Assembly (NCBI GenBank): GCA_964526785.1 | Contig: CAZGMJ010000002.1 | Coordinates: 124,001-188,000 of the forward strand | Source: CAZGMJ01 sp964526785 | GTDB lineage: Bacteria; Planctomycetota; Phycisphaerae; Sedimentisphaerales; Anaerobacaceae | DNA length: 64,000 nt | Direction: 5' to 3' | Shown: positions 23,723 to 33,309 of the stretch, in pieces | Position numbering within the stretch: position 1 is the first letter of the stretch | Layout: every line of letters starts with the position of its first letter | Notes under the pieces: model-generated | The model's input: only the letters and a program-made list of their open reading frames with translations | Databases searched by the model: none | What the model was told of the DNA's origin: nothing | Made by a program: the position numbers and the translations under genes

Positions 23723-24847
23723 ATGTCACTGAAAGATATCTTTTGTCAGAATCGAGCGATAGCTTTTTTGCAGCGAGCCTATGCGGCCGACAGAACAGCC
23801 CAGGCATATATACTTGCCGGCGCTGAAGGAATAGGCAGGTTCAAGACAGCGGGGCAGTGGGCCAGGTTGCTGCTGTGCGAGACGCCGAACGTCGACACTT
23901 CCGGACAGGAGGAATTCGCCGACAGTTGCGGGCAGTGCAAATCGTGCAGATTGTTTGATGCAGGTTCGCATCCGGATTTCCATCATGTGTACAAGGAACT
24001 TCGCGAGTTCACCAGGGATGGCAAGGGTAAGGGCCCCCCGGTTGACATGCCGATTGACGTAATCCGGGAGTTCGTAATCGAAAAGGTGGCGATTCGGCCG
24101 ACGTTTTCATCCAGATCGGTCTTCGTGATCAGCGAAGCGGAGAAACTCAATGCATCTTCCCAGAATTCGCTGTTGAAGGTTTTGGAAGAACCGCCCGCCC
24201 ACTGCTGTTTGATCCTCTTGTGCACGCGGCTGGACAAATTGCTCGCTACGACCCGATCTCGATGCCAGACGGTGCGTTTCGGCCCGATCGATGAAGAACG
24301 GATCATAGAGACCCTCACCGCCAAGGAATGCCAGAAAGACCGCGCTCAATACTTTGCGCGACTGGCCGATGGCAGCCTGGGCCTGGCCTGCACGCTGGCA
24401 CAGCTCGAAGGGGCGGGCGCTGATTTGTATGCGATCAAGACGAGCATAGTCAAAGCGATGGCAGTGTATCGCCTGCCTGAAGCTCTGCAACTGGCCGAGA
24501 GCCTTGGCAAGGCCGCCAAATCGATTTCCACGAGCTTGGCGGAAATCGAGGCTGCTACGAGCAAGACCGATATCAACCGCCGGGCCTGCGCCCTGGTAAT
24601 CTCGATCGTGGCGTCGGTTTTCCGCGACGTAATGATGTCCCACGTTTCGCCGCCGCGCCCCCTGGTCAATTCCGACCAGAAACAGCATATCGACAAGCTG
24701 GCTGGCAGGATGTGCGTCGAACGCGCATCCGAAGCCGTCGCCGACTGCTATCGGATGGTGAACTGGATCGAGTCGAACGTCAATGAGAAGCTTATTTTCG
24801 AGCAGTTGTTGTTAAGCATCGCCCGATCTGATAGAATACCCGCCTGA
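23723..24847 (+). CDS. holB: DNA polymerase III delta' subunit
   Basis: The delta' clamp-loader subunit, about 374 residues. It starts MSLKDIFCQNRAIAFLQRAY, like other HolB/DnaX-type proteins. The Walker A position is degenerate (GAEGIGRFKTA), as is normal for delta'. The zinc module is seen as CGQCKSCRLFDAGSHPDF with a preceding cysteine. ISEAEKLNASSQNSLLKVLEEPPAHCCLIL and TRSRCQTVRF follow as sensor/arginine-finger-like blocks. ATG 23723 is preferred over 23699, which lacks a ribosome site. It is 39 bp after tmk, as in Bacillus-like clusters. Confidence 0.88.
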   Translation: MSLKDIFCQNRAIAFLQRAYAADRTAQAYILAGAEGIGRFKTAGQWARLLLCETPNVDTSGQEEFADSCGQCKSCRLFDAGSHPDFHHVYKELREFTRDGKGKGPPVDMPIDVIREFVIEKVAIRPTFSSRSVFVISEAEKLNASSQNSLLKVLEEPPAHCCLILLCTRLDKLLATTRSRCQTVRFGPIDEERIIETLTAKECQKDRAQYFARLADGSLGLACTLAQLEGAGADLYAIKTSIVKAMAVYRLPEALQLAESLGKAAKSISTSLAEIEAATSKTDINRRACALVISIVASVFRDVMMSHVSPPRPLVNSDQKQHIDKLAGRMCVERASEAVADCYRMVNWIESNVNEKLIFEQLLLSIARSDRIPA

Positions 24848-24889
24848 CGGAACACGACTTTCGTTTTCTCAGCGAGTCAGGTTACGCTT

Positions 24890-25891
24890 ATGTCCAAACC
24901 ATCAGAATCAAAGTCTAAACAGGCGAAGAACGTCAAATACATGCTGGTTCGCTACGGCCGGATGAACGTTCTCGGGCTGTTTTCGCATAATCAGAGCAAG
25001 ATACCGAAGATCGAAACGCAGGTAGTCGTCAAGACGAACAAAGGCCTGGAACTGGGGAAAGTGGTAGGCCAACTGACGTGCTACAAAGCGGGGCAGTTCA
25101 AGATGAACGCGCAGCAGTTGCGCGACTACTTCGGCAAAAGCGATATCGACATCGGACGTGAACCCAGCGGCAAGTTCGTGCGCTTCGCCACAGCCGACGA
25201 CATCAGTGAGCAGGAGCATTTGCAGCGCATCAGCAAGGAGGAAATCGAATGCTGCAAACGCTTTGTCAAAGAGTTCAATCTGCCGATGAAGATCGTCGAT
25301 GCCGAGCACATCCTGGGCGGCGAGCGGCTGATCTTCTATTTCATGGCCGAAGGCAGGGTGGATTTTCGCGAGCTGGTGAAAAAGCTCGCCCATGAGTATC
25401 AAACCCGCATCGAGATGCGCCAAATCGGCTCGCGGGACGAGGCCAAACTGCTGGGTGATCTGGAAAGCTGCGGGCAGGAATGCTGCTGCAGGCGATTCCT
25501 CAAGCTGCTCAAGCCGGTCAATATGCGGATGGCCAAAATGCAGAAGGCTACGCTCGACCCGGCCAAGATATCGGGCTACTGTGGAAGATTGAAGTGCTGC
25601 CTCCGCTACGAGGACAAGACGTATACCGAACTGAAAAGGCGGCTGCCCCGCAAGAGTGCTCGCGTCAAGACCGAACTCGGAGAGGGCAAGATTGTCGACA
25701 CCCAGATACTGACACAACTCGCGGTTGTGGAACTGGAGAACGGCAATCGCGTGGCCCTGGACATCGACGAGATCGAGGTCCTCCCGAGTGATTCGCCGCG
25801 AAAAAAGAAGCAGGGGCCGCCGCGAAGCCCGAAAAAACAGGATCCGAGACGACAAAAGAACAACAAGAACAAGCCGAAGTCTGGAAAATAG
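24890..25891 (+). CDS. ricT: RicT/YaaT-type PSP1 domain protein
   Basis: 333 residues. The PSP1 core holds VVKTNKGLELGKVVG, LIFYFMAEGRVDFRELVKKLAHEY and GSRDEAKLLGDLESCGQECCCRRFL then ISGYCGRLKCCLRYED. These cysteine clusters match RicT, part of the Ric complex that binds 4Fe-4S clusters and affects RNA processing in Bacillus. The C-terminal 40 residues are lysine/arginine/proline-rich, as often seen. Located between holB and metG in the same order as in Firmicutes. Confidence 0.9.
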   Translation: MSKPSESKSKQAKNVKYMLVRYGRMNVLGLFSHNQSKIPKIETQVVVKTNKGLELGKVVGQLTCYKAGQFKMNAQQLRDYFGKSDIDIGREPSGKFVRFATADDISEQEHLQRISKEEIECCKRFVKEFNLPMKIVDAEHILGGERLIFYFMAEGRVDFRELVKKLAHEYQTRIEMRQIGSRDEAKLLGDLESCGQECCCRRFLKLLKPVNMRMAKMQKATLDPAKISGYCGRLKCCLRYEDKTYTELKRRLPRKSARVKTELGEGKIVDTQILTQLAVVELENGNRVALDIDEIEVLPSDSPRKKKQGPPRSPKKQDPRRQKNNKNKPKSGK

Positions 25892-25894
25892 TCT

Positions 25895-27907
25895 ATGCCA
25901 CGCAATATCGTTGTAACATCGGCTCTGCCTTATGCGAACGGACCGATTCATCTCGGACATCTGGTCGAATACCTGCAGACGGACATATGGGTCCGCTTTC
26001 AGAAGCTCTGCGGGAATCGCTGTCTGTATTTCTGCGCAGACGATACGCATGGTACGCCCGTCATGATCAGTGCACGGGCCGCCAATACGACGCCGGAAGC
26101 CTTGATCGAAAAGACGCATGCCGAACATAAGGGGGACTTCGACCGTTTCGGCGTCGAATTCGACAACTACTACACGACGCATTCGCCGGAGAACCGTCAG
26201 TTAAGCGAATTGATCTTCGAGCGATTGAAAGAAGCCGGCTCCATCGTGACGCGCCGGATCAAACAGACGTATTGCCCCAGTTGCGAGATGGCGCTGCCCG
26301 ACCGATATGTCCGAGGCACCTGCCCGCGGTGTGGGGCGGAGGACCAATACGGCGATTCGTGTGAGATATGCGGGGCAACGTACCAGCCGACCGAACTCAA
26401 AGACGCTCGATGTGCGACTTGTGGCAACGAGCCGGTCGGCCAGGAATCGCTGCACTATTTCTTCCAGCTCGCTCAATATGAAGAGCCGTTGAAGCAATGG
26501 ATGACTTCCGGGCATGTGCAGCAGTCGGTAGCGAACAAGCTCGATGAGTGGTTCAGCGCCGGACTCAAGGATTGGGACATCTCGCGCGATGGACCCTATT
26601 TCGGATTCCAGATACCGGGCGAACCGAACAAGTTCTTCTACGTCTGGCTCGACGCGCCGATTGGATATATGGCTTCGTGCAAAAACTACTGCGAGCGGAA
26701 CAACCTCGACTTCGACGATGTCTGGAACGGCAGGGACTGGGAACTGTATCATTTCATCGGCAAGGACATCATGTATTTTCATGCTTTGTTCTGGCCGGCC
26801 ATGCTCATGGGAGCGGGTTTTAAGACCGCCAACAAGCTCTTCGTCCACGGATTTCTGACGGTCAACGGCGAGAAGATGAGCAAGTCGCGCGGTACCTTCA
26901 TCAGGGCCGATACATACGCCCGCCATCTGAATCCGGAGTTCCTGCGATACTATTATGCCTCGAAACTGACCGATAATGTGGGCGATATCGACCTGAGCAT
27001 GGAGGATTTCATCAGCAAGGTGAATTCCGATCTGGTCGGCAAGTATGCGAATCTGGCCTCGCGGTCGGTTCCGATGCTCACCAAGAAGCTCGATGGCATG
27101 ACGGGACGGCTGGACGAAGCCGGACGGGGGTTGGTTGATAGTCTCGTCGCCGCGAAAGACAGGATTGTGAGCGATTATGAGAATCTCCGTTTCGCTTCGG
27201 CTGTCCGCACGATTGCCCAACTGGCGGACCAGGCGAATCGATACGTCGAGCAGTACCAGCCCTGGACGACGATCAAGACCGATCCCGAGAAGACGCGCAC
27301 GACGCTGACTGCCGTGATCAATGCAGTGAAGATCCTGACTATCTATCTCAAGCCCATCGTGCCGAAGTATGCCGAAAGGGTGGAGGGCTTTCTGGATACC
27401 GGCCCATTGCGCCTGGCGGACGTCGAAGCGGTCATGGAGAATTGCAGGATCAATCCTTTCGAGCGACTTTTTGAACGAGTTGACGACAAACAGGTAGCAC
27501 TTATGGTTGAAGAGAGCAAAGAAGCACAGCAGCCGACACAGGCCCCGAAAGATGAACCCAACGCAGAACCAATCAAGCCCGAATGCACGATTGACGACTT
27601 CCTTAAGGTCGATCTCCGCATCGCAAGGGTGGCGAAAGCCGAGTCCGTGGAGGGGGCGGACAAGCTGTTGCGGCTTGTGTTGGACCTCGGCCCGGGACTC
27701 GAAAAAACGGTGTTTGCAGGCATCGCCAAAGCATACAAACCCGAGGAACTTCTCAACAAGATCGTCGTGTGCGTCGCAAACCTAAAGCCCCGAAAGATGA
27801 AGTTTGGCGTATCCGAAGGCATGATTCTGGCCTCGGGCAGCGGTGGCGGGGATATCTTCATGCTCACGGCCGATCCCGGCGCCGAACCGGGCAAGCCGGT
27901 GAGCTGA
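25895..27907 (+). CDS. metG: methionyl-tRNA synthetase
   Basis: 670 residues. The class I signature is seen as ALPYANGPIHLGHLVEY and KMSKS as GEKMSKSRGTF. The zinc knuckles are CPSC, CPRC, CEIC and CATC between residues about 125 and 180, which indicates the four-cysteine-pair (E. coli-like) type. The C-terminal 100 residues (ECTIDDFLKVDLRIARVAKAE to LASGSGG) are the tRNA-binding OB fold, joined by a low-complexity glutamine/proline/glutamate linker. It starts 3 bp after the ricT stop. Confidence 0.97.
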   Translation: MPRNIVVTSALPYANGPIHLGHLVEYLQTDIWVRFQKLCGNRCLYFCADDTHGTPVMISARAANTTPEALIEKTHAEHKGDFDRFGVEFDNYYTTHSPENRQLSELIFERLKEAGSIVTRRIKQTYCPSCEMALPDRYVRGTCPRCGAEDQYGDSCEICGATYQPTELKDARCATCGNEPVGQESLHYFFQLAQYEEPLKQWMTSGHVQQSVANKLDEWFSAGLKDWDISRDGPYFGFQIPGEPNKFFYVWLDAPIGYMASCKNYCERNNLDFDDVWNGRDWELYHFIGKDIMYFHALFWPAMLMGAGFKTANKLFVHGFLTVNGEKMSKSRGTFIRADTYARHLNPEFLRYYYASKLTDNVGDIDLSMEDFISKVNSDLVGKYANLASRSVPMLTKKLDGMTGRLDEAGRGLVDSLVAAKDRIVSDYENLRFASAVRTIAQLADQANRYVEQYQPWTTIKTDPEKTRTTLTAVINAVKILTIYLKPIVPKYAERVEGFLDTGPLRLADVEAVMENCRINPFERLFERVDDKQVALMVEESKEAQQPTQAPKDEPNAEPIKPECTIDDFLKVDLRIARVAKAESVEGADKLLRLVLDLGPGLEKTVFAGIAKAYKPEELLNKIVVCVANLKPRKMKFGVSEGMILASGSGGGDIFMLTADPGAEPGKPVS

Positions 27908-27922
27908 GACAGTGGACAGCGC

Positions 27923-29374
27923 ATGTCGGCCGAACTTCGAGGACAATTCTTCGCCCGCCTGCTCGTCGCAATAGCTGTGCTGGCCGGGCAGGGCGGAATC
28001 ACCACGCTCCAGGCCGATCGAGCTACATCCTTCGTCCGGGTCAGCCCGCATGATAGCCGCTATTTCGAGTTGTCGGATGGCAGTCCATACATCCCTGTCG
28101 GCCTGAACATGATTGCCCCGGCGCACCACCACTCGGCTCAAAGCGGCCTGGCCGATATCGAACGCTGGATGGAGCGCCTTTCAGCCAACGGTGGCAATTT
28201 CGCGAGGATATGGCTGAGCCATCGCTTCTGGGATGTCGAACACCGCGAGAGCGGCAACTACGACCAGGACAAAGCCGAACGGATCGATGCACTGCTTGCC
28301 ATCGCCCGAAAATACGGCCTCCGCGTCAAACTGACCATCGAGCATTTCCGCACCTTCGACGAAGGCGTGTGGTCGGGCAAGCCTCTGCATCACGTCTCGA
28401 ACGGCGGCTGTGCCGAGACTGTGACCGACTTCTTCGACAGACCCGCGTGTCGGCGACAGTTCAAACGGAAGATCGGCTGGTATGCCGACCGCTATGGCAA
28501 CAACCCGACTGTCTTTGCGTGGGAACTGTGGAACGAAGTGAACGCCGTGCGCGGAACCGGTTGGGACAAGTGGACGCGCGAGATGCTGGCCGAACTGCAC
28601 GCCCGATTCCCGAAAAACCTGGCTACACAGTCGCTCGGGAGTTTCGATGTAGACCATGTTCGGCCGAACTACCGCATGATCTCCGCGATGGCCGCAAACG
28701 ATATCGCCCAGGTGCACCGCTATCTGGATTTGGGAGCACGCCTCGATGTGTGTCATGGACCGGTGGACGTGCTCGCCGCCGATGCGGTCGCAGAACTCAA
28801 GGCGTTCACAGTAAACAAGCCCATCCTGCTGGCCGAATCCGGAGCTGTTGAGCCTCGCCACACCGGCCCGTTCAAGCTGTACGCAAGGGACAGGGCGGGC
28901 ATTATTCTGCACGATGTGCTGTTTGCGCCGTTCTTCGCCGGAGCCGCCGGGACCGGTCAGATATGGCATTGGGACAAGTACGTCGACCGCAATGACCTCT
29001 GGTGGCAGTTTGGCCGTTTCGCTGAAGCGACCGCCGGCGTTGATCCCGCGGCCGAGCACTTCCAATGCGTCAGGCTGGATAACCGTCGGCTCAGGATCTA
29101 TGTGCTCAAAGGAGACCGCACGGTGCTGGCCTGGTGTCGGGATAGGCACAATACGTGGAAAAGCGAACTGGCCGAAGGCAAAGAACCGCAAGTGATTCGA
29201 CAAATGCGTGTGGATTGCTCGGACATTCTCACCCGTCAGATGCAAAATATCTCGATTGAGGCGTACAATCCCTGGACAAATGACCGCTCGCAACTGAAAA
29301 TGCACGAAGAAACAATCACTTTGCCTGATTTCAGTCGGTCCGTTGTGATTCGCATACAGCGGCCGCCGCAGTAG
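27923..29374 (+). CDS. exported GH5/cellulase-like glycoside hydrolase
   Basis: 483 residues with an N-terminal signal (MSAELRGQFFARLLVAIAVL). The barrel has FARIWLSHRFW, VKLTIEHF and FAWELWNEVN, where the Asn-Glu is the clan GH-A acid/base. KPILLAESGAV near residue 310 could be the nucleophile glutamate. The C-terminal third is a beta-domain (LRIYVLKGDRTVLAWCRDRH) often seen after such barrels. It follows metG by 16 bp, but its job is extracellular, so its placement behind housekeeping genes is probably incidental. Substrate not known. Confidence 0.75.
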   Translation: MSAELRGQFFARLLVAIAVLAGQGGITTLQADRATSFVRVSPHDSRYFELSDGSPYIPVGLNMIAPAHHHSAQSGLADIERWMERLSANGGNFARIWLSHRFWDVEHRESGNYDQDKAERIDALLAIARKYGLRVKLTIEHFRTFDEGVWSGKPLHHVSNGGCAETVTDFFDRPACRRQFKRKIGWYADRYGNNPTVFAWELWNEVNAVRGTGWDKWTREMLAELHARFPKNLATQSLGSFDVDHVRPNYRMISAMAANDIAQVHRYLDLGARLDVCHGPVDVLAADAVAELKAFTVNKPILLAESGAVEPRHTGPFKLYARDRAGIILHDVLFAPFFAGAAGTGQIWHWDKYVDRNDLWWQFGRFAEATAGVDPAAEHFQCVRLDNRRLRIYVLKGDRTVLAWCRDRHNTWKSELAEGKEPQVIRQMRVDCSDILTRQMQNISIEAYNPWTNDRSQLKMHEETITLPDFSRSVVIRIQRPPQ

Positions 29375-29393
29375 ACAGGGACACAAGAAGGCT

Positions 29394-29747
29394 ATGAAGA
29401 AAAGCCTCGAAAAGATAGCACGAGAGGATGGACGCTTCGACCCGGAAGGTGTGCGTTTCGTGTACGAGGGACTGGGCTACACGGCCAGGAAGCTCGCCGA
29501 CGAACCGCGCCATGTTACCGGCCAGACGCTCTGCGAAGGGCTTCGGCGATTAGCTGTCGAGCGGTGGGGGCGGCTCGCTATGCTTGTACTCGACAACTGG
29601 GGAATCTGCACAACACGACACTTCGGCGACATCGTCTATTTGATGATCGATAATAAATGGATGAGCGCCCAGCCGACAGATTCCATTGAAGACTTCGACG
29701 ACGTCTACGATTTCCAGACAGTCTTCAAGGATCAGTTCGCATTCTGA
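29394..29747 (+). CDS. Minf_1886-type conserved protein of Planctomycetes/Verrucomicrobia
   Basis: 117 residues starting MKKSLEKIAREDGRFDPEG. The blocks FVYEGLGYTARKLADEPRHVTGQ, LCEGLRRLAVERWGRLAMLVL and NWGICTTRHFGDIVYLMID are the hallmark of the small family described for planctomycetes and verrucomicrobia (TIGR04138). The function is unknown. It is the strongest single taxonomic marker in the window. GAAGG lies just before the ATG. Confidence 0.85.
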   Translation: MKKSLEKIAREDGRFDPEGVRFVYEGLGYTARKLADEPRHVTGQTLCEGLRRLAVERWGRLAMLVLDNWGICTTRHFGDIVYLMIDNKWMSAQPTDSIEDFDDVYDFQTVFKDQFAF

Positions 29748-29754
29748 TTCGAAT

Positions 29755-30231
29755 CTATTGTTGTGTCCGTCGTGCCAAATCGAGCCTGTATGCCTGATCG
29801 CATCGCCAGCAGAGATGTGGATTTGCATAGCGGACGAATCCGAAGCGCTTGTAGAGACCAATGGCTTCTATGAGTGGTGATGCCGTCTCCAGCGTGATTT
29901 CGCGATAGCCCATTTCTCGTGCGCGACTGATCGCATCCTCCAGCATCCGCTTTCCCAATCCTCTGCCGCGGGCAGTCGCGCGCAGATACATCTTGCGAAG
30001 CTCGCATATTTCTTCGTTAATCGGATAAAGGCCGTACGTCCCGGCAATGCCGCCGCGCTCTTCCTCAAGAACGAACAGCTTGCCGCCCCGTGCGAAGTAT
30101 GATCGCTCGATATCTTCGAGATCGCTGTCGATGCCGTCTGGATCCGGTTCGAGACCATACTCGCGCAGAACAGAAAACACCAACGCCGTAATCGCTTCCC
30201 GGTCCCGATTGTTGGCTTGCCGAATGTGCAT
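29755..30231 (-). CDS. GNAT-family N-acetyltransferase
   Basis: About 158 residues with start ATG 30231, giving MHIRQANNRDREAITALVFS, the usual GNAT beginning. The acetyl-CoA site MYLRATARGRGLGKRMLEDAI (R-x-x-G-x-G/A) is clear, and the later SPLIEAIGLYKRFGFV block is typical. The frame is open to 30297, but that longer form would overlap the PhzF gene end, and the family sequence starts at 30231. Downstream of PhzF on the same strand. Confidence 0.85.
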   Translation of the reverse strand: MHIRQANNRDREAITALVFSVLREYGLEPDPDGIDSDLEDIERSYFARGGKLFVLEEERGGIAGTYGLYPINEEICELRKMYLRATARGRGLGKRMLEDAISRAREMGYREITLETASPLIEAIGLYKRFGFVRYANPHLCWRCDQAYRLDLARRTQQ

Positions 30232-30260
30232 TTCCCGGGGGACCCCCTTGCTGTGATATC

Positions 30261-31172
30261 TTACGCCTGCCCGCGAATGCCGTCCTCGATTAGCCATTGT
30301 CCGCTCGCAACGGCCGCGACCTTTCCGCCCACGCCAACGGTTATCTCCTCTCTGCTCCGTGATGCACGCAGATGCAGCAGCGACGGCCGGTTCATCTCGT
30401 AGCCCTGCTCGACCCGGAGCTCGATGCTGTCTCTTCCGAAATAGCGATGCTCAACCAGGTACGCCGCCAGACAGCCGTTGCCGCTGCCTGTGGCTGCATC
30501 CTCCTCGATCCCGTCGCACGGATCGAACATGCGCACGTTCAGGTCGTTGTCTCGATCATACGTCTCAGGACAGAACAGAAGCAGACCCTTGGCCTGGCGG
30601 TTGGCCACAAACGGAAAGTACTTATCTCGTACGATTCGGGCTTGCTTGATAGCGCCCAGGCTGGTTACGGGAACGATGACAAACCACAACCCCGTCGAGA
30701 CGTCCTGCACCGGATATCGATGGTCTATGTCGGACTCGTCAAGGCCGAGGATGTCGGCGATTTCCGCATGTTGGATCGTTTCGCCGAATTCGGGCGGATT
30801 CTGTTGCATCCAGAGCACATCTGCACCGGTATCCCGGCCGAAAGTCACCGGTATTGGGCCGACGTCCAAATTCAAACAAATTTCGCCGACGCGATGCCCG
30901 ATTATCTCACGCTGTATGACAAACGCTGTGCCGAGTGTGGGATGGCCGGCAAACGGTACTTCCCGTTTCGGTGTAAAGATGCGCACGTCGTATCCACCCT
31001 GACGCGGCTCGTCGGAGCGGACAAACGTCGTCTCTGAGAAGTTGATCTCCTGTGCGATAGACTGCATTTCTTCGACCGACAGCGACCCGGCCCGCAGAAA
31101 CACCGCAAGCTGATTGCCTGCGTACTTTTGCTCGGCAAAGACGTCCACGATATGAAAGCGCAGATGAGGCAT
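30261..31172 (-). CDS. PhzF family isomerase-like protein
   Basis: 303 residues starting MPHLRFHIVDVFAEQKYAGN, the normal PhzF start. INFSETTFV carries the catalytic glutamate, and AGHPTLGTAFV and FDPCDGIEEDAATGSGNGCLAAYL are the other two fingerprint blocks. PhzF proteins are two-domain, diaminopimelate-epimerase-fold isomerases; only a few have known substrates. It is followed by the GNAT gene, 29 bp apart, and preceded by an M20 peptidase gene on the same strand. Confidence 0.92.
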   Translation of the reverse strand: MPHLRFHIVDVFAEQKYAGNQLAVFLRAGSLSVEEMQSIAQEINFSETTFVRSDEPRQGGYDVRIFTPKREVPFAGHPTLGTAFVIQREIIGHRVGEICLNLDVGPIPVTFGRDTGADVLWMQQNPPEFGETIQHAEIADILGLDESDIDHRYPVQDVSTGLWFVIVPVTSLGAIKQARIVRDKYFPFVANRQAKGLLLFCPETYDRDNDLNVRMFDPCDGIEEDAATGSGNGCLAAYLVEHRYFGRDSIELRVEQGYEMNRPSLLHLRASRSREEITVGVGGKVAAVASGQWLIEDGIRGQA

Positions 31173-31304
31173 TTCAGGTTTCTCTCTTCATCGACGGGTT
31201 ACAGCAACAGTGCGCCTGGACTTCTCTCACATTCTCTTCTCGTCTCAATTGCCTCCGTATTCGAGATCATTCGAATCGCACAGTCGCCTGCCTGTCCGGC
31301 GGTT

Positions 31305-32417
31305 TCACATCAAAAAATGACGGATTATCGCTTTGTAGTATTCGACGGCCCTGTCCAGATCAACGATGTCAATATACTCATCCGGCTTGTGGCAGAGTTC
31401 TCCTTTGCCCGGACCGAAAATCAGGACCGGAGCCCCGAGCGCGGCAAAAAACGGCCCGTCTGTTGTAAAGCCCACCGCTTTGGTGTGACCAATATCGACC
31501 GCATTGCAGAACTGCTGTACGAAGTCGCTGTCAGGGTCGGTCTCCATCGCAGGCACGTGACGCACAACTTCGATCTCTCCTTCGAACTCCCGGTCCGCAC
31601 GCCTGCATCTATCGAGGATACGTTCGAAATCCGCGATGATTGCGTCGTTCTTCTGGCCGGGCAGAATGCGTATATCGATGCCCATGGTGCAGCCGTCAGG
31701 TACGACGTTCATAGTCTTTCCGCCTGCGATTGTGTTAACGCTCATCGAGCAACCGCCCAGCAGCGGATGTGGCTCGCATTCGATCCGGTAACCCTCGAGT
31801 TCATCGAGAACCGCCTTCATGGATTGGATCGCATTGATGCCGAGATGCGGTGCCGAACCATGGGCCGCTTTACCTTTGGTGATCACTCTCAGCCACAACA
31901 TGCCGCGATGCGCAGTCACGATATCGAAATTTGTCGGTTCTGGGATGACAACGCCCGCCGGCGCCGTCGGCCATCCATAGTTGTTGATGAATCGTTCGGC
32001 CCCGCAGCTATCCGTTTCTTCGCCGGCCACCGCCGCAAACACAATATCTCCCTGCAATGCAGCATCGCCGACCGCCACGTCGCAGATCGCCTGTATAGCG
32101 GCGGCCGTACCGCCTTTCATGTCGGCTGCGCCTCGCCCGTAGACTCTTCCACCGCATTCAATGGCCTCGAAAGGCGGGTATTGCCATGCGGCTTCCCCGG
32201 GACCTACGACGTCGATGTGACAGGCGAACAGTAAAGCAGGCTTCTTTCCTGCCGATTTGACGCGAGCTGTGATGTTCGCCCTGTTGTCGCCCCACCGGTC
32301 GATGCTGGTCTCTATACTCGCCGTTTGAAAGGCGTTCTGGATCACCTGCGCGGCTTTGTATTCGCCCGTTTCCGCTGTACTCCGGGCCCGAATCAGTTCT
32401 TTGAGCAACTCTGTCAT
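31305..32417 (-). CDS. M20 family metallopeptidase (ArgE/DapE-like)
   Basis: 370 residues. Zinc ligands and catalytic residues are in place: FACHIDVVGPG (His/Asp), GRGAADMKGG (Asp), AVAGEETDSCG (Glu-Glu), VIPEPTNFD (Glu/Asp) and LCHKPDEYID (final His). The dimerisation insert is between, with GKAAHGSAPHLGINAI. This is the ArgE/DapE/ACY1 fold of de-acylases. The exact substrate cannot be told by sequence alone. 132 bp separate it from PhzF. Confidence 0.9.
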   Translation of the reverse strand: MTELLKELIRARSTAETGEYKAAQVIQNAFQTASIETSIDRWGDNRANITARVKSAGKKPALLFACHIDVVGPGEAAWQYPPFEAIECGGRVYGRGAADMKGGTAAAIQAICDVAVGDAALQGDIVFAAVAGEETDSCGAERFINNYGWPTAPAGVVIPEPTNFDIVTAHRGMLWLRVITKGKAAHGSAPHLGINAIQSMKAVLDELEGYRIECEPHPLLGGCSMSVNTIAGGKTMNVVPDGCTMGIDIRILPGQKNDAIIADFERILDRCRRADREFEGEIEVVRHVPAMETDPDSDFVQQFCNAVDIGHTKAVGFTTDGPFFAALGAPVLIFGPGKGELCHKPDEYIDIVDLDRAVEYYKAIIRHFLM

Positions 32418-32534
32418 GATGTGGTATTATAGTGCCTTGCTGCGGAAAGGAAAAAACATAAAAAATGTGTTGCAGTTTTGCGATCCACTCAACATAATCA
32501 GGGGTTCCTGTGTTTGAGGCGTTAAGGAGCACTG

Positions 32535-33260
32535 ATGGGACCTGTATTGACCGGCCTGACAAAACTGCAGAGCGTAGAAAACCGGCTTAGAGCCGCCAAG
32601 GCGAAGCTGACAAGATGCAGGCGAAATGTGGTGATTCAGGAAAATCGCGTCAGAAGCCTGCAAAACTCGTTGGAAGCCAAGCAGGAAGAGATTCAACTAA
32701 CAAAAATCCAGTACGACCGGCTCGAACTCGAACTCAAGAGCAGGGACGAAGAGATTCAGAAACTGCGAGCTTCGCTCAACAGCGCGAAAACCAACAAAGG
32801 CTACGCCGCGGTGCTCACCCAGCTTAATACGACCAAGGCGGATAATTCCAAGATAGAGACGCAGTTGCTGGACTTGCTTCGGGACATCGAGACGGATGAG
32901 GCCGAATGCAAGGAGATAGTCAGCCAGATCGAAGAGCAGAAAGAGCAACTCGAAACGACTCGCAAAGAGTCGGACGCGCTGGCCAGTAAGTACCAGGCCG
33001 AGATCGAAGATATCCAGAAGGAATGGGATGAGGTTGCCAAAGAAATACCCCCGGAAGCGCGTACGCTTTTCGAGCGTGTGGCCGATACTTACGACGGACA
33101 GGCGGTGGCAATCGTAGAAGAGCAGGACGGTCGCAAGGGGGGCTATAGTTGCGGCGGGTGTTTCATGGGGATCACCGCAGAATCCGTCAATCTCCTTATG
33201 ACAAAGGATGACATTATCCGCTGCCCCAATTGCACGCGCATTCTTGTGTTGGAAGAATAG
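32535..33260 (+). CDS. coiled-coil protein with C4 zinc ribbon (COG1579 type)
   Basis: 241 residues. About residues 10-165 are a continuous charged coiled coil (RLRAAKAKLTRCRRNVVIQE to QKEWDEVAKEI). The C-terminal part has GYSCGGCFMGIT and IIRCPNCTRILVLEE, making the four-cysteine zinc ribbon. This is the COG1579 layout, conserved in bacteria and often next to rnhA or the GTP cyclohydrolase-type Nif3 gene. The next gene begins with an RNase H domain, consistent with that context. Start ATG 32535 follows AAGGAGCACTG. Confidence 0.9.
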   Translation: MGPVLTGLTKLQSVENRLRAAKAKLTRCRRNVVIQENRVRSLQNSLEAKQEEIQLTKIQYDRLELELKSRDEEIQKLRASLNSAKTNKGYAAVLTQLNTTKADNSKIETQLLDLLRDIETDEAECKEIVSQIEEQKEQLETTRKESDALASKYQAEIEDIQKEWDEVAKEIPPEARTLFERVADTYDGQAVAIVEEQDGRKGGYSCGGCFMGITAESVNLLMTKDDIIRCPNCTRILVLEE

Positions 33261-33309
33261 TTCTCCGACTGTCGGCGCAGCCGCTGTTCATGCCTAAGGA
33301 GTTAATACG

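Noticed and set aside
24908..26182. Minus-strand frame across ricT and metG
   Set aside because: Antisense of two well-recognised genes.
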